From NCBI RefSeq assembly GCF_001742285.1, contig NZ_MIEK01000067.1, positions 1 through 64,000 on the forward strand: a stretch of DNA of 64,000 bases. The letters are read 5' to 3'. The stretch is from Enterococcus rivorum (lineage in GTDB: Bacteria; Bacillota; Bacilli; Lactobacillales; Enterococcaceae). Made by a program: the position numbers and the translations under genes. Below are positions 37,878 through 46,929 of the stretch, in pieces. Positions within the stretch are counted from its first letter, which is position 1. Each line of letters begins with the position of its first letter. The notes beneath the pieces were generated by a model. That model made no database searches. It was given only the letters and a program-made list of their open reading frames with translations, and was not told where the DNA came from.

Positions 37878-38525
37878 ATGCTTTCTAAGGAAAAAACAAT
37901 GGAAGCAATTGGTATCATGTATGACATGTTTCCTGATGCGGAATGCGAATTACGCCATCAAAATCCTTTCGAATTGTTGATTGCGGTTATTTTAAGTGCA
38001 CAAGCAACGGATGTATCCGTGAACAAAGCTACACCAGCATTGTTCGAGGCCTACCCAACTCCAGAAGCATTGTCGCAAGCACCTATTGAAGAAATTATGA
38101 CAAAAATTAAAACAATTGGGTTATATCGAAATAAAGCCAAAAATATCAAGGCTTGTGCAGAACAATTACTAGAACGTTTCAATGGAGAAGTACCTAAAAC
38201 AAGAGAAGAACTGATTACATTACCTGGTGTTGGAAGGAAAACAGCCAATGTTGTTATGGGAGATGCCTTTGGTGTACCCGCAATTGCAGTAGACACTCAT
38301 GTTGAGAGAGTTTCTAAGCGTTTAAGAATCTGTAAGTTGAATGCTAATGTGTCAGAAGTTGAAGAAACATTGATGCGTAAAATCCCTAAAGAATTGTGGG
38401 TAAAAACACATCATACTATGATCTTTTTTGGAAGATACCACTGTTTAGCAAGAAATCCTAAATGTGATATTTGCCCCTTACTTTATATGTGTCAAGAGGG
38501 AAAAACAATTATGAATTCAAAATAG
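37878..38525 (+). CDS. nth: Endonuclease III
   Basis: 215 residues. DNA glycosylase/AP lyase that removes oxidised pyrimidines. The helix-hairpin-helix LPGVGRKTANVVMGDAFG and the catalytic Asp in VDTHVERVSKRL are present. The catalytic Lys lies in the HhH, and the four-Cys cluster loop CLARNPKCDICPLLYMC (spacing 6-2-5) holds the 4Fe-4S centre. AAAGGAGGT is a consensus ribosome site. It is co-transcribed with dnaD and ends in a strong terminator. Confidence 0.96.
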   Translation: MLSKEKTMEAIGIMYDMFPDAECELRHQNPFELLIAVILSAQATDVSVNKATPALFEAYPTPEALSQAPIEEIMTKIKTIGLYRNKAKNIKACAEQLLERFNGEVPKTREELITLPGVGRKTANVVMGDAFGVPAIAVDTHVERVSKRLRICKLNANVSEVEETLMRKIPKELWVKTHHTMIFFGRYHCLARNPKCDICPLLYMCQEGKTIMNSK

Positions 38526-38534
38526 TCGATATAA

Positions 38535-38581
38535 AAAAATGCCATCTCCTTACTAACAGCGTGTAAGGAAATGGTATTTTT
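38535..38581. terminator. Terminator between nth and the glycerophosphodiesterase gene
   Basis: The stem AAAAATGCCATCTCCTTAC / GTAAGGAAATGGTATTTTT (one mismatch) is usable from both strands by the convergent genes. Confidence 0.85.
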
Positions 38582-38586
38582 CTATT

Positions 38587-40389
38587 TTATCCGATACCAA
38601 TAACAAAATGTAGTAGTTTATCAGAGTAAGTTGGTTCTTCCAAATCAGTTTTAACTGTCTGATTTAACAATTTTAACTCATCGGTAATAATACCATCTAC
38701 ACCATAGAACATCATTCTTGTCATGGTATCTTCATCATTAGGTGTCCAAGCATAAACTTTTTTCTTATCGTTGTGAGCTGCATTAATAAAGTTACGATTT
38801 AATGTAGTGTATTCCATCGTAAAGAAATCCACATCAGAAATAGGAGGTCCAATGATGTTAAAGGGCAGAATATAGCCGACATAGAAATCAGGTTCTTTCT
38901 GCTTTAGTGTTGTTGCTGTGTCAAATGATAACGTGTGAATAATGTGTTTTTCCGTTAAAATGGTTTCTCGATATTTTTGAATAAAACGGTCAATCAATTC
39001 TTTACTATCTTGCGGTGTAGTTTTTATTTCAATTAGAAGTTTTTGATTCATTTTTTTAGCCTCAAGAAGGTAGTCATCAAAGGAGCATATTTTTGCTTCC
39101 AAGTGATTCTCTTTAACTGTCAGCTCTTCTAACTCGGCTAAGGTCAATTCATTAGGACGTTTATTTACACCTGTGAGATTCTTCAAGTTAAAGTCATGCA
39201 TTACCACAAATTGTTTATCTTTTGTTTCTTGGATGTCCATTTCAATATAATCAGGAAACTCTTTGCTTGTTTTTTTTAAAGCATATAAGGTATTTTGAAC
39301 ACCGTTTTGAGCATCTACACCTCGATGGGAGATGGTTAAAGGTTTTGAGACAGAAGGGTTGCTTAAGTAGTTGGAATTATAGACACCTACACCTAAACCG
39401 AAAAAAACAGTAACAACAGCAAAACCAGTAATTTTTGGAACACTCCATGCTTTAGCATGGATTTCTTCATGTGACGCAAACCAGTCAGGAAGATTAGGTA
39501 AGAACCCTTCGTCATCCATGTAATCAACTGTAATATAAAAAATACCAACAGTAGATAAAACAGTATTTAGTAATAAAATAAATTGAAGAAAACTCATCGC
39601 AATAACCGCACTAAAAAAGGCATATTCTGGAAAAAAATGTTCAACCGCTGATTGCAAACCAAAGATAACAGAATAAGCAAGAGTAGACAGCAACAAAACG
39701 CCGCCACCAATGAAAATAAACTGACCTAAAATTTTAAAAAAATGTAGCTTGGTTCTTTCCCAACTAGCTTTTATCGCTTTTTGGAAAGGCATATCTCGCA
39801 AAATCATTTCAGGTAAACCAAATATTAATCGAATTGAAAGGTAAATCAGAATTAAATAACCGATTAAAACCGATGCAATGACGATAACACGATTAGCAAA
39901 AATAAAATCTAAAATGAAAGCAGGAATTTTTATTTTTGACAATAAATCAGAATTGAAACTTAATCCACTAAAAGGCAGAATTAGCAAAAAGTAGAAAAGA
40001 AAAAATAAAATAGTACTGAAGCGAATTTTTTTTAATTGAGCAAAACTTCCTTTAAGCAACTGTTTAAGGGTAATTTTTTTTCTCTTTTTAATAAAGAAAA
40101 CACTTAGAAGTAAAAATGTGAATTCAAAATATGTAGCAATTAAAATTAATAGCAGAACTAGGAGTAGAGAGACTAGAACCATGGGGTGCTTTACTAAAAT
40201 AATTGGAATAGTATCAGAGGACAAATAGTTAATATTTCCTCTTTTTAAAATGAACTTTGTTAAGCTTGCTAAAGAAGGTATCAAAACAAATAGCATAAAT
40301 CCATGCATCAATAAAACATCTCTAAAATATGAAATAGAACCTTTAAGAAAATCAAATGTATTAACAAGACTGTTTTTTAAATAGCGCAT
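38587..40389 (-). CDS. Membrane-bound glycerophosphodiester phosphodiesterase
   Basis: About 600 residues. The N-terminal ~340 residues contain seven or eight hydrophobic helices, the GPDPase membrane domain. The C-terminal ~240 residues are a GDPD TIM barrel with catalytic His in TISHRGVDAQNG, Glu and Asp in YIEMDIQETKD and His in VVMHDFNLKNLTG. The enzyme would release sn-glycerol 3-phosphate from glycerophosphodiesters or lipoteichoic acid fragments at the membrane. I prefer ATG 40389 to the in-frame TTG at 40422. It is co-directional with and downstream of the VTT-protein gene. Confidence 0.88.
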   Translation of the reverse strand: MRYLKNSLVNTFDFLKGSISYFRDVLLMHGFMLFVLIPSLASLTKFILKRGNINYLSSDTIPIILVKHPMVLVSLLLVLLLILIATYFEFTFLLLSVFFIKKRKKITLKQLLKGSFAQLKKIRFSTILFFLFYFLLILPFSGLSFNSDLLSKIKIPAFILDFIFANRVIVIASVLIGYLILIYLSIRLIFGLPEMILRDMPFQKAIKASWERTKLHFFKILGQFIFIGGGVLLLSTLAYSVIFGLQSAVEHFFPEYAFFSAVIAMSFLQFILLLNTVLSTVGIFYITVDYMDDEGFLPNLPDWFASHEEIHAKAWSVPKITGFAVVTVFFGLGVGVYNSNYLSNPSVSKPLTISHRGVDAQNGVQNTLYALKKTSKEFPDYIEMDIQETKDKQFVVMHDFNLKNLTGVNKRPNELTLAELEELTVKENHLEAKICSFDDYLLEAKKMNQKLLIEIKTTPQDSKELIDRFIQKYRETILTEKHIIHTLSFDTATTLKQKEPDFYVGYILPFNIIGPPISDVDFFTMEYTTLNRNFINAAHNDKKKVYAWTPNDEDTMTRMMFYGVDGIITDELKLLNQTVKTDLEEPTYSDKLLHFVIGIG

Positions 40390-40494
40390 TTTTTTCACCA
40401 ACTTCACTGAGAATATGTTCAAAATAAAGAAGGTAGAACAACAAGCATCCTAGCCTTCAATTTAAGCATTTATCTGATTTTTAAGTATATCTTT

Positions 40495-41094
40495 TTAGAA
40501 ACCAAGGAGTCCACTTAAGAAGCTACCGCCATAAATCAAAGCTAAACTATAAAGGAAGATAGAGGCTGGTTTAGCAAGAATAATGATTAGGGTGAATTTT
40601 TTTACCGACATTTTGGTTAGGCCAGCCATTAAGCATAGTGCATCATCTGGAGCAACTGGGAATAGAATAGCTAACGTAAACAAGCGTTCAAATCGTCTTT
40701 CATTATCCAACCAACCGATATACTTATTGTATGTTTTATCACTGATTAAACTCAAGATAAACGGTTTCCCGTAGTTTCTTCCCAGTAAGAAAATAATCAC
40801 AGAACCAATGGCAATGCCAACATAATTATAAATAAAACCAGCAAAAGGTCCAAAAATTAGCACTCCAGCGGCACAACTTATTCCTCCTGGAATAATTGGA
40901 ATCACAACTTGAATGATTTGAATCAAGATAAAAATCATTGGTCCCAGTATTACAGAATCACCAACTAGACCTCTAAGAGCGTTGATATCTTTGAAGACAC
41001 CCAACTTTATAAAATAAATCGTGACTGCAATAGTAGCTAAAATACCCACGATTGATATAGCATTAATAATTTTTCTTGAAAGAGCGATACTCAT
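40495..41094 (-). CDS. TVP38/TMEM64 (VTT-domain) membrane protein
   Basis: 199 residues. About five hydrophobic segments, with VVIPIIPGGISCAAGVLIFGPFAGFIYNYVG forming the conserved SNARE-associated/VTT re-entrant core and FPVAPDDALCLMAGLTKMS the second motif. Family members act as phospholipid or metabolite scramblase-like proteins; the precise substrate is unknown. The ATG follows AAGGAGATG. Being 105 bases upstream of the glycerophosphodiesterase gene on the same strand, it may belong to a lipid-related unit. Confidence 0.85.
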   Translation of the reverse strand: MSIALSRKIINAISIVGILATIAVTIYFIKLGVFKDINALRGLVGDSVILGPMIFILIQIIQVVIPIIPGGISCAAGVLIFGPFAGFIYNYVGIAIGSVIIFLLGRNYGKPFILSLISDKTYNKYIGWLDNERRFERLFTLAILFPVAPDDALCLMAGLTKMSVKKFTLIIILAKPASIFLYSLALIYGGSFLSGLLGF

Positions 41095-41305
41095 TTAAAT
41101 CATCTCCTTAGTTGACTAAGTCATATTCATTATAAAATGTATTGATTAATTCTACCACTAATTGTATAAAAAATGACGAACATTATTGTAAGTTTGTATC
41201 ACTAAAATCATTATACAAATTTTTTGTTGAAATAACATCCTACTTTAGGCGGAATTCAAAAAAAGAGTGAAATGTGCTCTAAATTTTATAAGAAAGTCTA
41301 AAATG

Positions 41306-41334
41306 TTTACAATGAGTAATCACAGGTTTATAAT
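41306..41334 (+). promoter_or_regulatory. mntH promoter
   Basis: TTTACA (41306-41311), a 17-base spacer and TATAAT (41329-41334). Confidence 0.8.
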
Positions 41335-41344
41335 AAAGCTAAGA

Positions 41345-41360
41345 TTTAGGTGCACCTAAA
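41345..41360 (+). promoter_or_regulatory. MntR/EfaR-type manganese operator of mntH
   Basis: TTTAGGTGCACCTAAA is a perfect 16-base palindrome that fits the DtxR-family manganese repressor site (TTAGG...CCTAA). It begins about 10 bases after the -10 element, across the expected early transcribed region, so Mn-loaded repressor would block mntH. Confidence 0.85.
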
Positions 41361-41390
41361 AATTTAATTGAATAGAGATGAGTATAGGCA

Positions 41391-42758
41391 ATGAGCAAGA
41401 AAGAAAGCGAAACTAAAAAAATATTGAATTATGCAAATGGTCCAAGTTTGGAAGAAATAAATGGAACGGTAGAAGTTCCAGAAAATGCCAGTTTTTTAAG
41501 AACCTTATTTGCCTATAGTGGACCTGGGGCATTGGTTGCCGTAGGATATATGGATCCAGGGAATTGGATTACATCTATTGCTGGAGGGGCAGAATATAAA
41601 TATGCGCTACTGAGTGTGATTTTGCTATCAAGTTTAATTGCGATGATGTTACAAAGTATGGCAGCAAAACTTGGGATTGTGACAGGTCATGATTTAGCAC
41701 AGGCTACTCGCGCACATACAAGTAAACGAGTGGGAGTTATTCTATGGATAATAACAGAATTAGCAATTATGGCGACAGATATTGCAGAGGTTATCGGTGG
41801 TGCTGTGGCTCTTCAATTACTTTTTGGTTTTCCATTACTTTTAGGGGTGTTAATAACGACTTTTGATGTACTGTTGCTGTTACTACTCACTAAGTTGGGA
41901 TTTCGTAAAATCGAAGCAATTGTTGTTTGTTTGATTGTAGTTATTTTCTCTGTCTTTGCTTATGAAGTAGCTTTAGCTGATCCGAATATTGGAGAGATTC
42001 TAAGAGGTTTCATTCCAGAAACTAGAATTGCAACAGATAAATCAATGTTGCTTTTAGCCTTAGGGATTGTTGGGGCAACTGTTATGCCTCATAATTTATA
42101 TCTACATTCCTCAATTGCCCAATCAAGAAAATTGGATCGAAATGATGATGTTGCAAAAGCAAAAGCCATCCGTTTCACAGTTTGGGATTCGAATATCCAG
42201 TTAAGTGTTGCTTTTATGGTCAATTGTTTGCTCTTGATTTTAGGGGGAGCGTTATTCTATGGAACCAATAGTGATTTAGGCAAGTTTGTTGACCTTTTTG
42301 ATGCGTTAAAAAATCCAGATATTGTAGGAAGCATAGCAAGTCCGACGTTGAGTATTCTTTTTGCGATTGCTCTTTTAGCTTCTGGTCAAAATTCAACAAT
42401 TACCGGAACATTATCTGGACAAATTGTGATGGAAGGTTTTATTCATCTAAGAATGCCTTTATGGATGCGAAGAGTAGTAACACGATTGATTGCAATTGTT
42501 CCAGTGATAATTTGTGTCATTTTATATGGTGGGCAAGAATCTGCTGTGGAAGATTTATTGTTGTACACACAAGTATTCTTAAGTGTTGCTTTGCCAGTAT
42601 CAATCATTCCTTTAACAATATATACAAGTGATAAAAAATTAATGGGTCGTTTTGCCAATCCTGAGTGGATGAAAATACTTGCCTGGATTATTGCCATTGT
42701 GTTGACAGCTTTAAACTTATTCTTAATTTACGGTACTCTATCAGGAATTAATAAGTAA
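41391..42758 (+). CDS. mntH: NRAMP-family Mn2+ (Fe2+) transporter MntH
   Basis: 455 residues, about 11 membrane helices. NRAMP signatures are [15 protein letters not shown] in the first helix (metal-binding Asp and Asn) and [18 protein letters not shown] around helix 6. It imports manganese with protons. The soluble N-terminus is about 35 residues longer than the shortest forms. A perfect manganese-repressor palindrome overlaps the transcription start, giving direct sequence support for Mn control. Monocistronic; rimM follows after 88 bases. Confidence 0.95.
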   Translation: MSKKESETKKILNYANGPSLEEINGTVEVPENASFLRTLFAYSGPGALVAVGYMDPGNWITSIAGGAEYKYALLSVILLSSLIAMMLQSMAAKLGIVTGHDLAQATRAHTSKRVGVILWIITELAIMATDIAEVIGGAVALQLLFGFPLLLGVLITTFDVLLLLLLTKLGFRKIEAIVVCLIVVIFSVFAYEVALADPNIGEILRGFIPETRIATDKSMLLLALGIVGATVMPHNLYLHSSIAQSRKLDRNDDVAKAKAIRFTVWDSNIQLSVAFMVNCLLLILGGALFYGTNSDLGKFVDLFDALKNPDIVGSIASPTLSILFAIALLASGQNSTITGTLSGQIVMEGFIHLRMPLWMRRVVTRLIAIVPVIICVILYGGQESAVEDLLLYTQVFLSVALPVSIIPLTIYTSDKKLMGRFANPEWMKILAWIIAIVLTALNLFLIYGTLSGINK

Positions 42759-42846
42759 AGTATAGTAGAAATCGTTGGAAGACTTTAAGATTTCTATCAG
42801 AAGTGGTAGAATAGTGAAGACTAAAAAATGAAATGAGGACACTTAA

Positions 42847-43371
42847 TTGACTGAGTATTTAAATGTTGGGAAAATTGTGAACACTCAAGGACTAAAAGGG
42901 GAAGTTCGTGTGATTTCTCAAACTGATTTTCCAGAATTACGTTATAAAAAAGGATCTGTTTTAACTCTTTTTCAAGAAAAAAAAGAACCGATAGAGTTAG
43001 TGATTAAATCCCATCGAAAGCATAAAAATTTTGATATTGTTTCATTTGAAGATCATTTTTCAATTAATGATATTGAAAAGTACCGTGATGGAATTTTAAA
43101 AGTAGCGAAAGACGATTTAACGGAATTATCTAAGGATGAGTTTTATTACCATGAAATTATTGGCCTAACTGTTATTGATGAAACTGGTGTTGAAGTTGGT
43201 AAAATTAAAGAAATTCTTTCACCAGGTGCCAATGATGTTTGGGTTATTCAACGAGCAAAGAAGAAAGATTTATTACTTCCTTATATTGAGTCTGTGGTCA
43301 AGAAGGTTGATTTAGAAACTGGTCTTGTAGAAGTAGAAATTCCAGAAGGATTGATTGATGATGAAAATTGA
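42847..43371 (+). CDS. rimM: Ribosome maturation factor RimM
   Basis: 174 residues. The N-terminal RimM barrel starts [18 protein letters not shown] and includes [11 protein letters not shown]. The PRC-barrel C-terminal part has [15 protein letters not shown] and [17 protein letters not shown]. RimM assists 30S maturation near the 16S rRNA head by binding S19. It starts at TTG behind ATGAGGAC and overlaps trmD by 11 bases, the conserved rimM-trmD-rplS arrangement. Confidence 0.95.
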   Translation: MTEYLNVGKIVNTQGLKGEVRVISQTDFPELRYKKGSVLTLFQEKKEPIELVIKSHRKHKNFDIVSFEDHFSINDIEKYRDGILKVAKDDLTELSKDEFYYHEIIGLTVIDETGVEVGKIKEILSPGANDVWVIQRAKKKDLLLPYIESVVKKVDLETGLVEVEIPEGLIDDEN

Positions 43372-44104
43372 TGTTTTGACTCTTTTTCCAAGAATGTTTG
43401 AAGGACCGCTAGGGGAATCGATTATTGGAAAAGCAGTTGACCGAAATCTTCTTGAAATCAACGTATCTAATTTTAGAGACCATTCCGATAATAAACACCA
43501 AACGGTAGACGATTATCCCTATGGTGGTGGTGCAGGAATGTTGTTAAAAGTCCAACCAATATTTGATAACTTAGAAAAAATTCGAGAGCAAAACCCTGAA
43601 ACAAAGAAAAGAATTATTCTTTTAGACCCAGCAGGGAAACCCTTTAATCAAACGATGGCAGAAGAATTTTCACAGGAAGAACATTTAGTTTTTATTTGTG
43701 GGCATTATGAAGGCTATGATGAGCGGATACGTTCGTTAGTGACAGATGAGGTCTCATTAGGTGATTACGTCTTAACAGGCGGTGAACTAGGAGCGATGGT
43801 GATGATTGATGCCACGGTTCGGCTATTACCTGATGTTTTGGGGAATAATACATCTGCTGAAACAGACTCTCATTCTACTGGATTATTGGAGCAACCACAG
43901 TACACTCGTCCAGCTGTATTCAATGATATGGCAGTGCCAGAAGTATTAACGAATGGAAATCATAAACTGATTGCTGAATGGCAGTTGAAAGAATCAATCC
44001 GCAGAACCTATTTAAGAAGGCCAGACATGTTAGAGAAATTAGAGATGACGGCAGAAATGGAAAGGTTTTTGCAAGAAGTAATTGAAGAAGAAACAGCGGA
44101 TTAA
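43361..44104 (+). CDS. trmD: tRNA (guanine-N1-)-methyltransferase TrmD
   Basis: About 247 residues, SPOUT-class trefoil-knot methyltransferase making m1G37 in t[22 protein letters not shown] and [29 protein letters not shown] form the SAM-binding knot. The C-terminal helical domain ends in RRPDMLEKL. Starts at 43358 and 43361 (adjacent ATGs) are both possible; AGAAGGA lies 7-10 bases upstream within the end of rimM. Its genes are translated in an overlapping pair. Confidence 0.95.
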   Translation: MKIDVLTLFPRMFEGPLGESIIGKAVDRNLLEINVSNFRDHSDNKHQTVDDYPYGGGAGMLLKVQPIFDNLEKIREQNPETKKRIILLDPAGKPFNQTMAEEFSQEEHLVFICGHYEGYDERIRSLVTDEVSLGDYVLTGGELGAMVMIDATVRLLPDVLGNNTSAETDSHSTGLLEQPQYTRPAVFNDMAVPEVLTNGNHKLIAEWQLKESIRRTYLRRPDMLEKLEMTAEMERFLQEVIEEETAD

Positions 44105-44131
44105 TTTTCGCTTTTCTGCAACAGAATTCCC

Positions 44132-44160
44132 TTTACACTAAGCGTCAGCTGTGTTAAACT
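44132..44160 (+). promoter_or_regulatory. Internal promoter of rplS
   Basis: TTTACA (44132-44137), a 17-base spacer and TAAACT (44155-44160). Transcription from here would include the L19 leader. Confidence 0.6.
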
Positions 44161-44196
44161 GTTTTGGTGAGTGCAAAAGCGCTCATCTATTACGAT

Positions 44197-44241
44197 ATTC
44201 CGCTGTGGCAATGACCATAAGAATGTTTGGAATGAGGAGAA
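44197..44241 (+). promoter_or_regulatory. Ribosomal protein L19 leader
   Basis: The sequence ATTCCGCTGTGGCAATGACC...GAATGTTTGGAATGAGGAG forms ATTCC/GGAAT pairing around a conserved internal loop. It directly precedes rplS and resembles the L19 leader motif of low-GC Gram-positives, thought to let L19 repress its own mRNA. A small hairpin (44169-44184) lies upstream. Confidence 0.7.
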
Positions 44242-44248
44242 TGATAAA

Positions 44249-44596
44249 ATGAATCCATTAATTCAAGAGTTAACACAAGAACAACTACGTACGGATATTC
44301 CTGCGTTTCGTCCTGGAGACACTGTTCGCGTACATGCGAAAGTAGTCGAAGGAACACGCGAACGTATCCAGTTATTTGAAGGTGTTGTAATCAAACGCCG
44401 TGGCGCTGGAATCAGCGAAACTTATACAGTACGTAAAATTTCTAACGGTGTAGGTGTGGAACGTACATTCCCATTACACACACCACGTGTTGCCCAAATT
44501 GAAGTAGTACGCTATGGTAAAGTTCGTCGTGCGAAACTTTATTACCTACGTGCATTACACGGAAAAGCAGCTCGTATCAAAGAAATTCGCAGATAA
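44249..44596 (+). CDS. rplS: 50S ribosomal protein L19
   Basis: 115 residues. [44 protein letters not shown] and [10 protein letters not shown] are diagnostic of L19, which sits at the 30S-50S interface. ATG 44249 follows GAGGAG. The last codons (RIKEIRR) overlap an 18-base repeat at the element boundary: here they read CGCAGATAA at the end, whereas the copy at 51003 reads CGTCGTTAA, encoding the same residues. The 3' end of this gene was therefore supplied by the inserted element. Confidence 0.97.
   Translation: MNPLIQELTQEQLRTDIPAFRPGDTVRVHAKVVEGTRERIQLFEGVVIKRRGAGISETYTVRKISNGVGVERTFPLHTPRVAQIEVVRYGKVRRAKLYYLRALHGKAARIKEIRR
44572..44589 (+). repeat. attL core of the rplS-integrated element
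   Basis: TCGTATCAAAGAAATTCG, identical to 51002-51019. It lies inside the last codons of rplS, and the downstream bases keep the reading frame and stop codon. Confidence 0.9.
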
Positions 44597-44624
44597 GTAT
44601 TTTATACTTTCATGTAGTTTCACG

Positions 44625-44651
44625 AACCCTTGTATATCAAGGGTTTTTTTG
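44625..44651 (+). terminator. rplS terminator carried by the element
   Basis: AACCCTTG / CAAGGGTT with a TTTTTTT tail. It closely resembles the original rplS terminator, now at 51050-51079, so the element restored both the stop codon and the terminator. Confidence 0.85.
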
Positions 44652-44702
44652 TTTTTAAGGGAGATGGGACAGATAGAGTTTCGTCTGAAATTACAATTTT
44701 TG

Positions 44703-44802
44703 AGGTCAAAACAAGGTCAAAAATGGTTTTGAAAAGTGCTACGTAGTGTATCAATCAAACTGTTCTGTATTTCATAAAAGATGGTTTGACTAGGTTTGAC
44801 TA
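44703..44802 (+). repeat. Short direct repeats near attL (possible integrase arm sites)
   Basis: Two copies of AGGTCAAAA (44703-44711, 44714-44722) and two abutting copies of GGTTTGACTA (44783-44792, 44793-44802). Closely spaced short repeats next to an att core are typical of integrase or Xis arm-type binding sites. The stretch 44652-45014 otherwise contains no gene. Confidence 0.45.
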
Positions 44803-45014
44803 GGTTTAATTTGGAAGTTAGATAATAGTATCAAATAAGAAATACACAGTAATAGGGATTGTTTATTTGGAAATGATTAATTACACTATAGATAGATTAA
44901 TCCAATATAATAGTCATAAGGATTTTTTATTGTTTAAAAGGAGCGTATACTTGTGTATAATGTATTATAAAGGTTTGATTGATATGATAAGCCTTTCCAA
45001 AATGAGGTGATAGA

Positions 45015-46118
45015 ATGATTAAGTATTTTGAGGTACAAGGATTTAAAAGTTTTTCAAAAAAAATCTCGATAGATTTTTCTGATGTTGGAGATTACCAGTT
45101 TAACCAAAAACAATGTATAAAAGAGAATATGTTAAATAAGATAATAGTTTATGGAAAAAATGCGGTAGGGAAATCGAACCTAGGTTTGGCAATATTTGAT
45201 ATTACTGCTCATTTAGTAGATAAAAACATTGGAAAAGATTTGTATGACTATTATTTGAATGCAGACTCTTATACAGAATATGCAACATTTAGATATAATT
45301 TTATTTTTGATAATGATGAACTTGAATATGTTTACCGTAAAGACAATGTAGATAATTTATTATTTGAAAAGGTATCAATTAATGGGGATTTACTATTTTC
45401 GTATGATTTTTCTAACATGCAAGGAGATTTTACGGAAATTTCTAAGCAGTTTCCCAGTTTAAATTTTGAATTTAATCGTGCGGATATATCAATACTAAGA
45501 TATATTGTTAATAATTCAATTATCCACAAAGATCATATTTTAAAACGAACTGTGGATTTTGTTTCAAACATGTTATGGGTTCGTAGCTTAGACCAATTGA
45601 GATTTGTGGGGCATAAGACAAGCGCAAAAGATTATAGAACATTTATTTTTGAAGATAATAATCTTGAAGAATTCAAAAAATTATTAACAGTGGCAGGAAT
45701 TAATGAAAATATTATTATTAGAACTGACCCAACCGGAGAACTTGGATTGTATTTTGAAAAAAATGAACTACTTCCTTTTTTTAAAGTTGCTTCTAATGGA
45801 ACAAAAGCTCTCTATTCAATTTTTTATTGGTTAAAAACGAGTAGGGATATTTCTTTTTTTTGTATAGATGAATTTGATGCATACTATCATTTTGAATTGT
45901 CTGAAACACTAGTACGCCTGCTTGAGAGAGAATACAGTTTTCAAATGATTTTGACAACACATAATACAAACTTGTTATCAAATAGTATTATGCGACCAGA
46001 TTGTTATTTTATATTGACTCCTACGTCACTAACTCCATTTTTTAAAGCAACAAATAGAGAATTAAAAGAGGGGCATAATTTGGAGAAACTTTATATGAGT
46101 GGTGAGTTTGGTGGCTAA
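45015..46118 (+). CDS. AAA15/AAA21-type ATPase, putative defence ATPase (RloA/AriA-like)
   Basis: 367 residues, ABC/SMC-like ATPase without a long coiled coil. It opens MIKYFEVQGFKSFSKKISID. Walker A is VYGKNAVGKSN (about residue 50), Walker B is FFCIDEFDAYYH and the switch His is in ILTTHNTNLLS. Such ATPases pair with TOPRIM or RloB effectors in phage-defence modules (OLD-like, RloAB, PARIS). Here the next gene overlaps by about 17 bases and is TOPRIM/RloB-like. GAGGTGA precedes the ATG. It is more AT-rich than the core genes, as expected of element cargo. Defence function is inferred from domain pairing and location. Confidence 0.7.
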   Translation: MIKYFEVQGFKSFSKKISIDFSDVGDYQFNQKQCIKENMLNKIIVYGKNAVGKSNLGLAIFDITAHLVDKNIGKDLYDYYLNADSYTEYATFRYNFIFDNDELEYVYRKDNVDNLLFEKVSINGDLLFSYDFSNMQGDFTEISKQFPSLNFEFNRADISILRYIVNNSIIHKDHILKRTVDFVSNMLWVRSLDQLRFVGHKTSAKDYRTFIFEDNNLEEFKKLLTVAGINENIIIRTDPTGELGLYFEKNELLPFFKVASNGTKALYSIFYWLKTSRDISFFCIDEFDAYYHFELSETLVRLLEREYSFQMILTTHNTNLLSNSIMRPDCYFILTPTSLTPFFKATNRELKEGHNLEKLYMSGEFGG

Positions 46119-46860
46119 AACAAAAATTCTTGTTGTAGTAGAAGGACAGAAAGCGGAACCGACTATTTTAGAACATTTACTTAATTTATATGGTATTGAT
46201 TGCTATGATATAATTTCTTACAATGCTAATATTTATGATTTATATTATGAAATAGACTCTATTTCATATATGGATTTTGAAGATATTGATATAGTTCAAA
46301 TTTTAAAATCAAGAGAGAAAGATAGCTATAAAAGACAAAAACTAGAATATAACTTTAGTGACATTATTTTGATATTTGATTTTGATCCACAAGATAACAA
46401 GTTTGATTATAATAAAATTCATAAGTTACAAAAATATTTTGTTGAATCAACTGATATGGGAAAATTGTATATAAATTTTCCAATGGTAGAATCTTTTTTT
46501 CATATGAGTAGTATTCCTGATAGTAATTATTTGAATAGAAAAGTTAGTGCTGAAATTATTAAAGCCAAAAAATATAAAGAAGTTGTTGATAGAGAATCGA
46601 AAAGTAAGAACTGTAAACATTATGTTTCAGATGTCACTTTATCAAATAAAGTAATAGAAGCTAATATAGAAAAAGCAATATTTATTCAAAATGATTTGAA
46701 AAAAGCTGATATTTTACCAAAAAATCTCAATCTATGTTTATTACTTGAAAAACAAAATTGTTTTTTGAGTAATAAAAATTTTGTTTATGTACTATGTACA
46801 ATGCTTTTTTTTATATTAGATTATAATTCAGAATATGTATATAAAGCAAAAAGAGACTAG
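46102..46860 (+). CDS. TOPRIM/RloB-like protein paired with the ATPase
   Basis: About 252 residues. The N-terminus KILVVVEGQKAEPTILEHL has the strand-VEG pattern of RloB/TOPRIM folds; IILIFDFDPQD supplies a DxD motif and LYINFPMVESFFH a later acidic site. This order suits a TOPRIM-like nuclease or RNA-targeting effector, although I cannot assign it firmly to RloB or to the AriB type. The start is uncertain (GTG 46099, 46102 or 46111; GGAG lies at 46082-46085). It overlaps the ATPase gene, so the two are translationally coupled. A terminator follows. Confidence 0.6.
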   Translation: MSLVAKTKILVVVEGQKAEPTILEHLLNLYGIDCYDIISYNANIYDLYYEIDSISYMDFEDIDIVQILKSREKDSYKRQKLEYNFSDIILIFDFDPQDNKFDYNKIHKLQKYFVESTDMGKLYINFPMVESFFHMSSIPDSNYLNRKVSAEIIKAKKYKEVVDRESKSKNCKHYVSDVTLSNKVIEANIEKAIFIQNDLKKADILPKNLNLCLLLEKQNCFLSNKNFVYVLCTMLFFILDYNSEYVYKAKRD

Positions 46861-46880
46861 TTTTGTCTGCTGGTCTTTTT
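46849..46880 (+). terminator. Terminator of the ATPase/TOPRIM pair
   Basis: AAAAAGAGACTAG / CTGGTCTTTTTT, imperfect stem with a T tail, overlapping the stop codon of the second gene. Confidence 0.65.
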
Positions 46881-46929
46881 TATAAAATTTAATATGGTAA
46901 ATTTCAATAATTTAGAGAAAGGTAAATAA

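Noticed and set aside
45015-46860. Firm assignment of the ATPase/TOPRIM-like pair to PARIS
   Set aside because: The second protein is shorter than typical AriB and I cannot confirm DUF4435 motifs by eye; only a general likeness is claimed.
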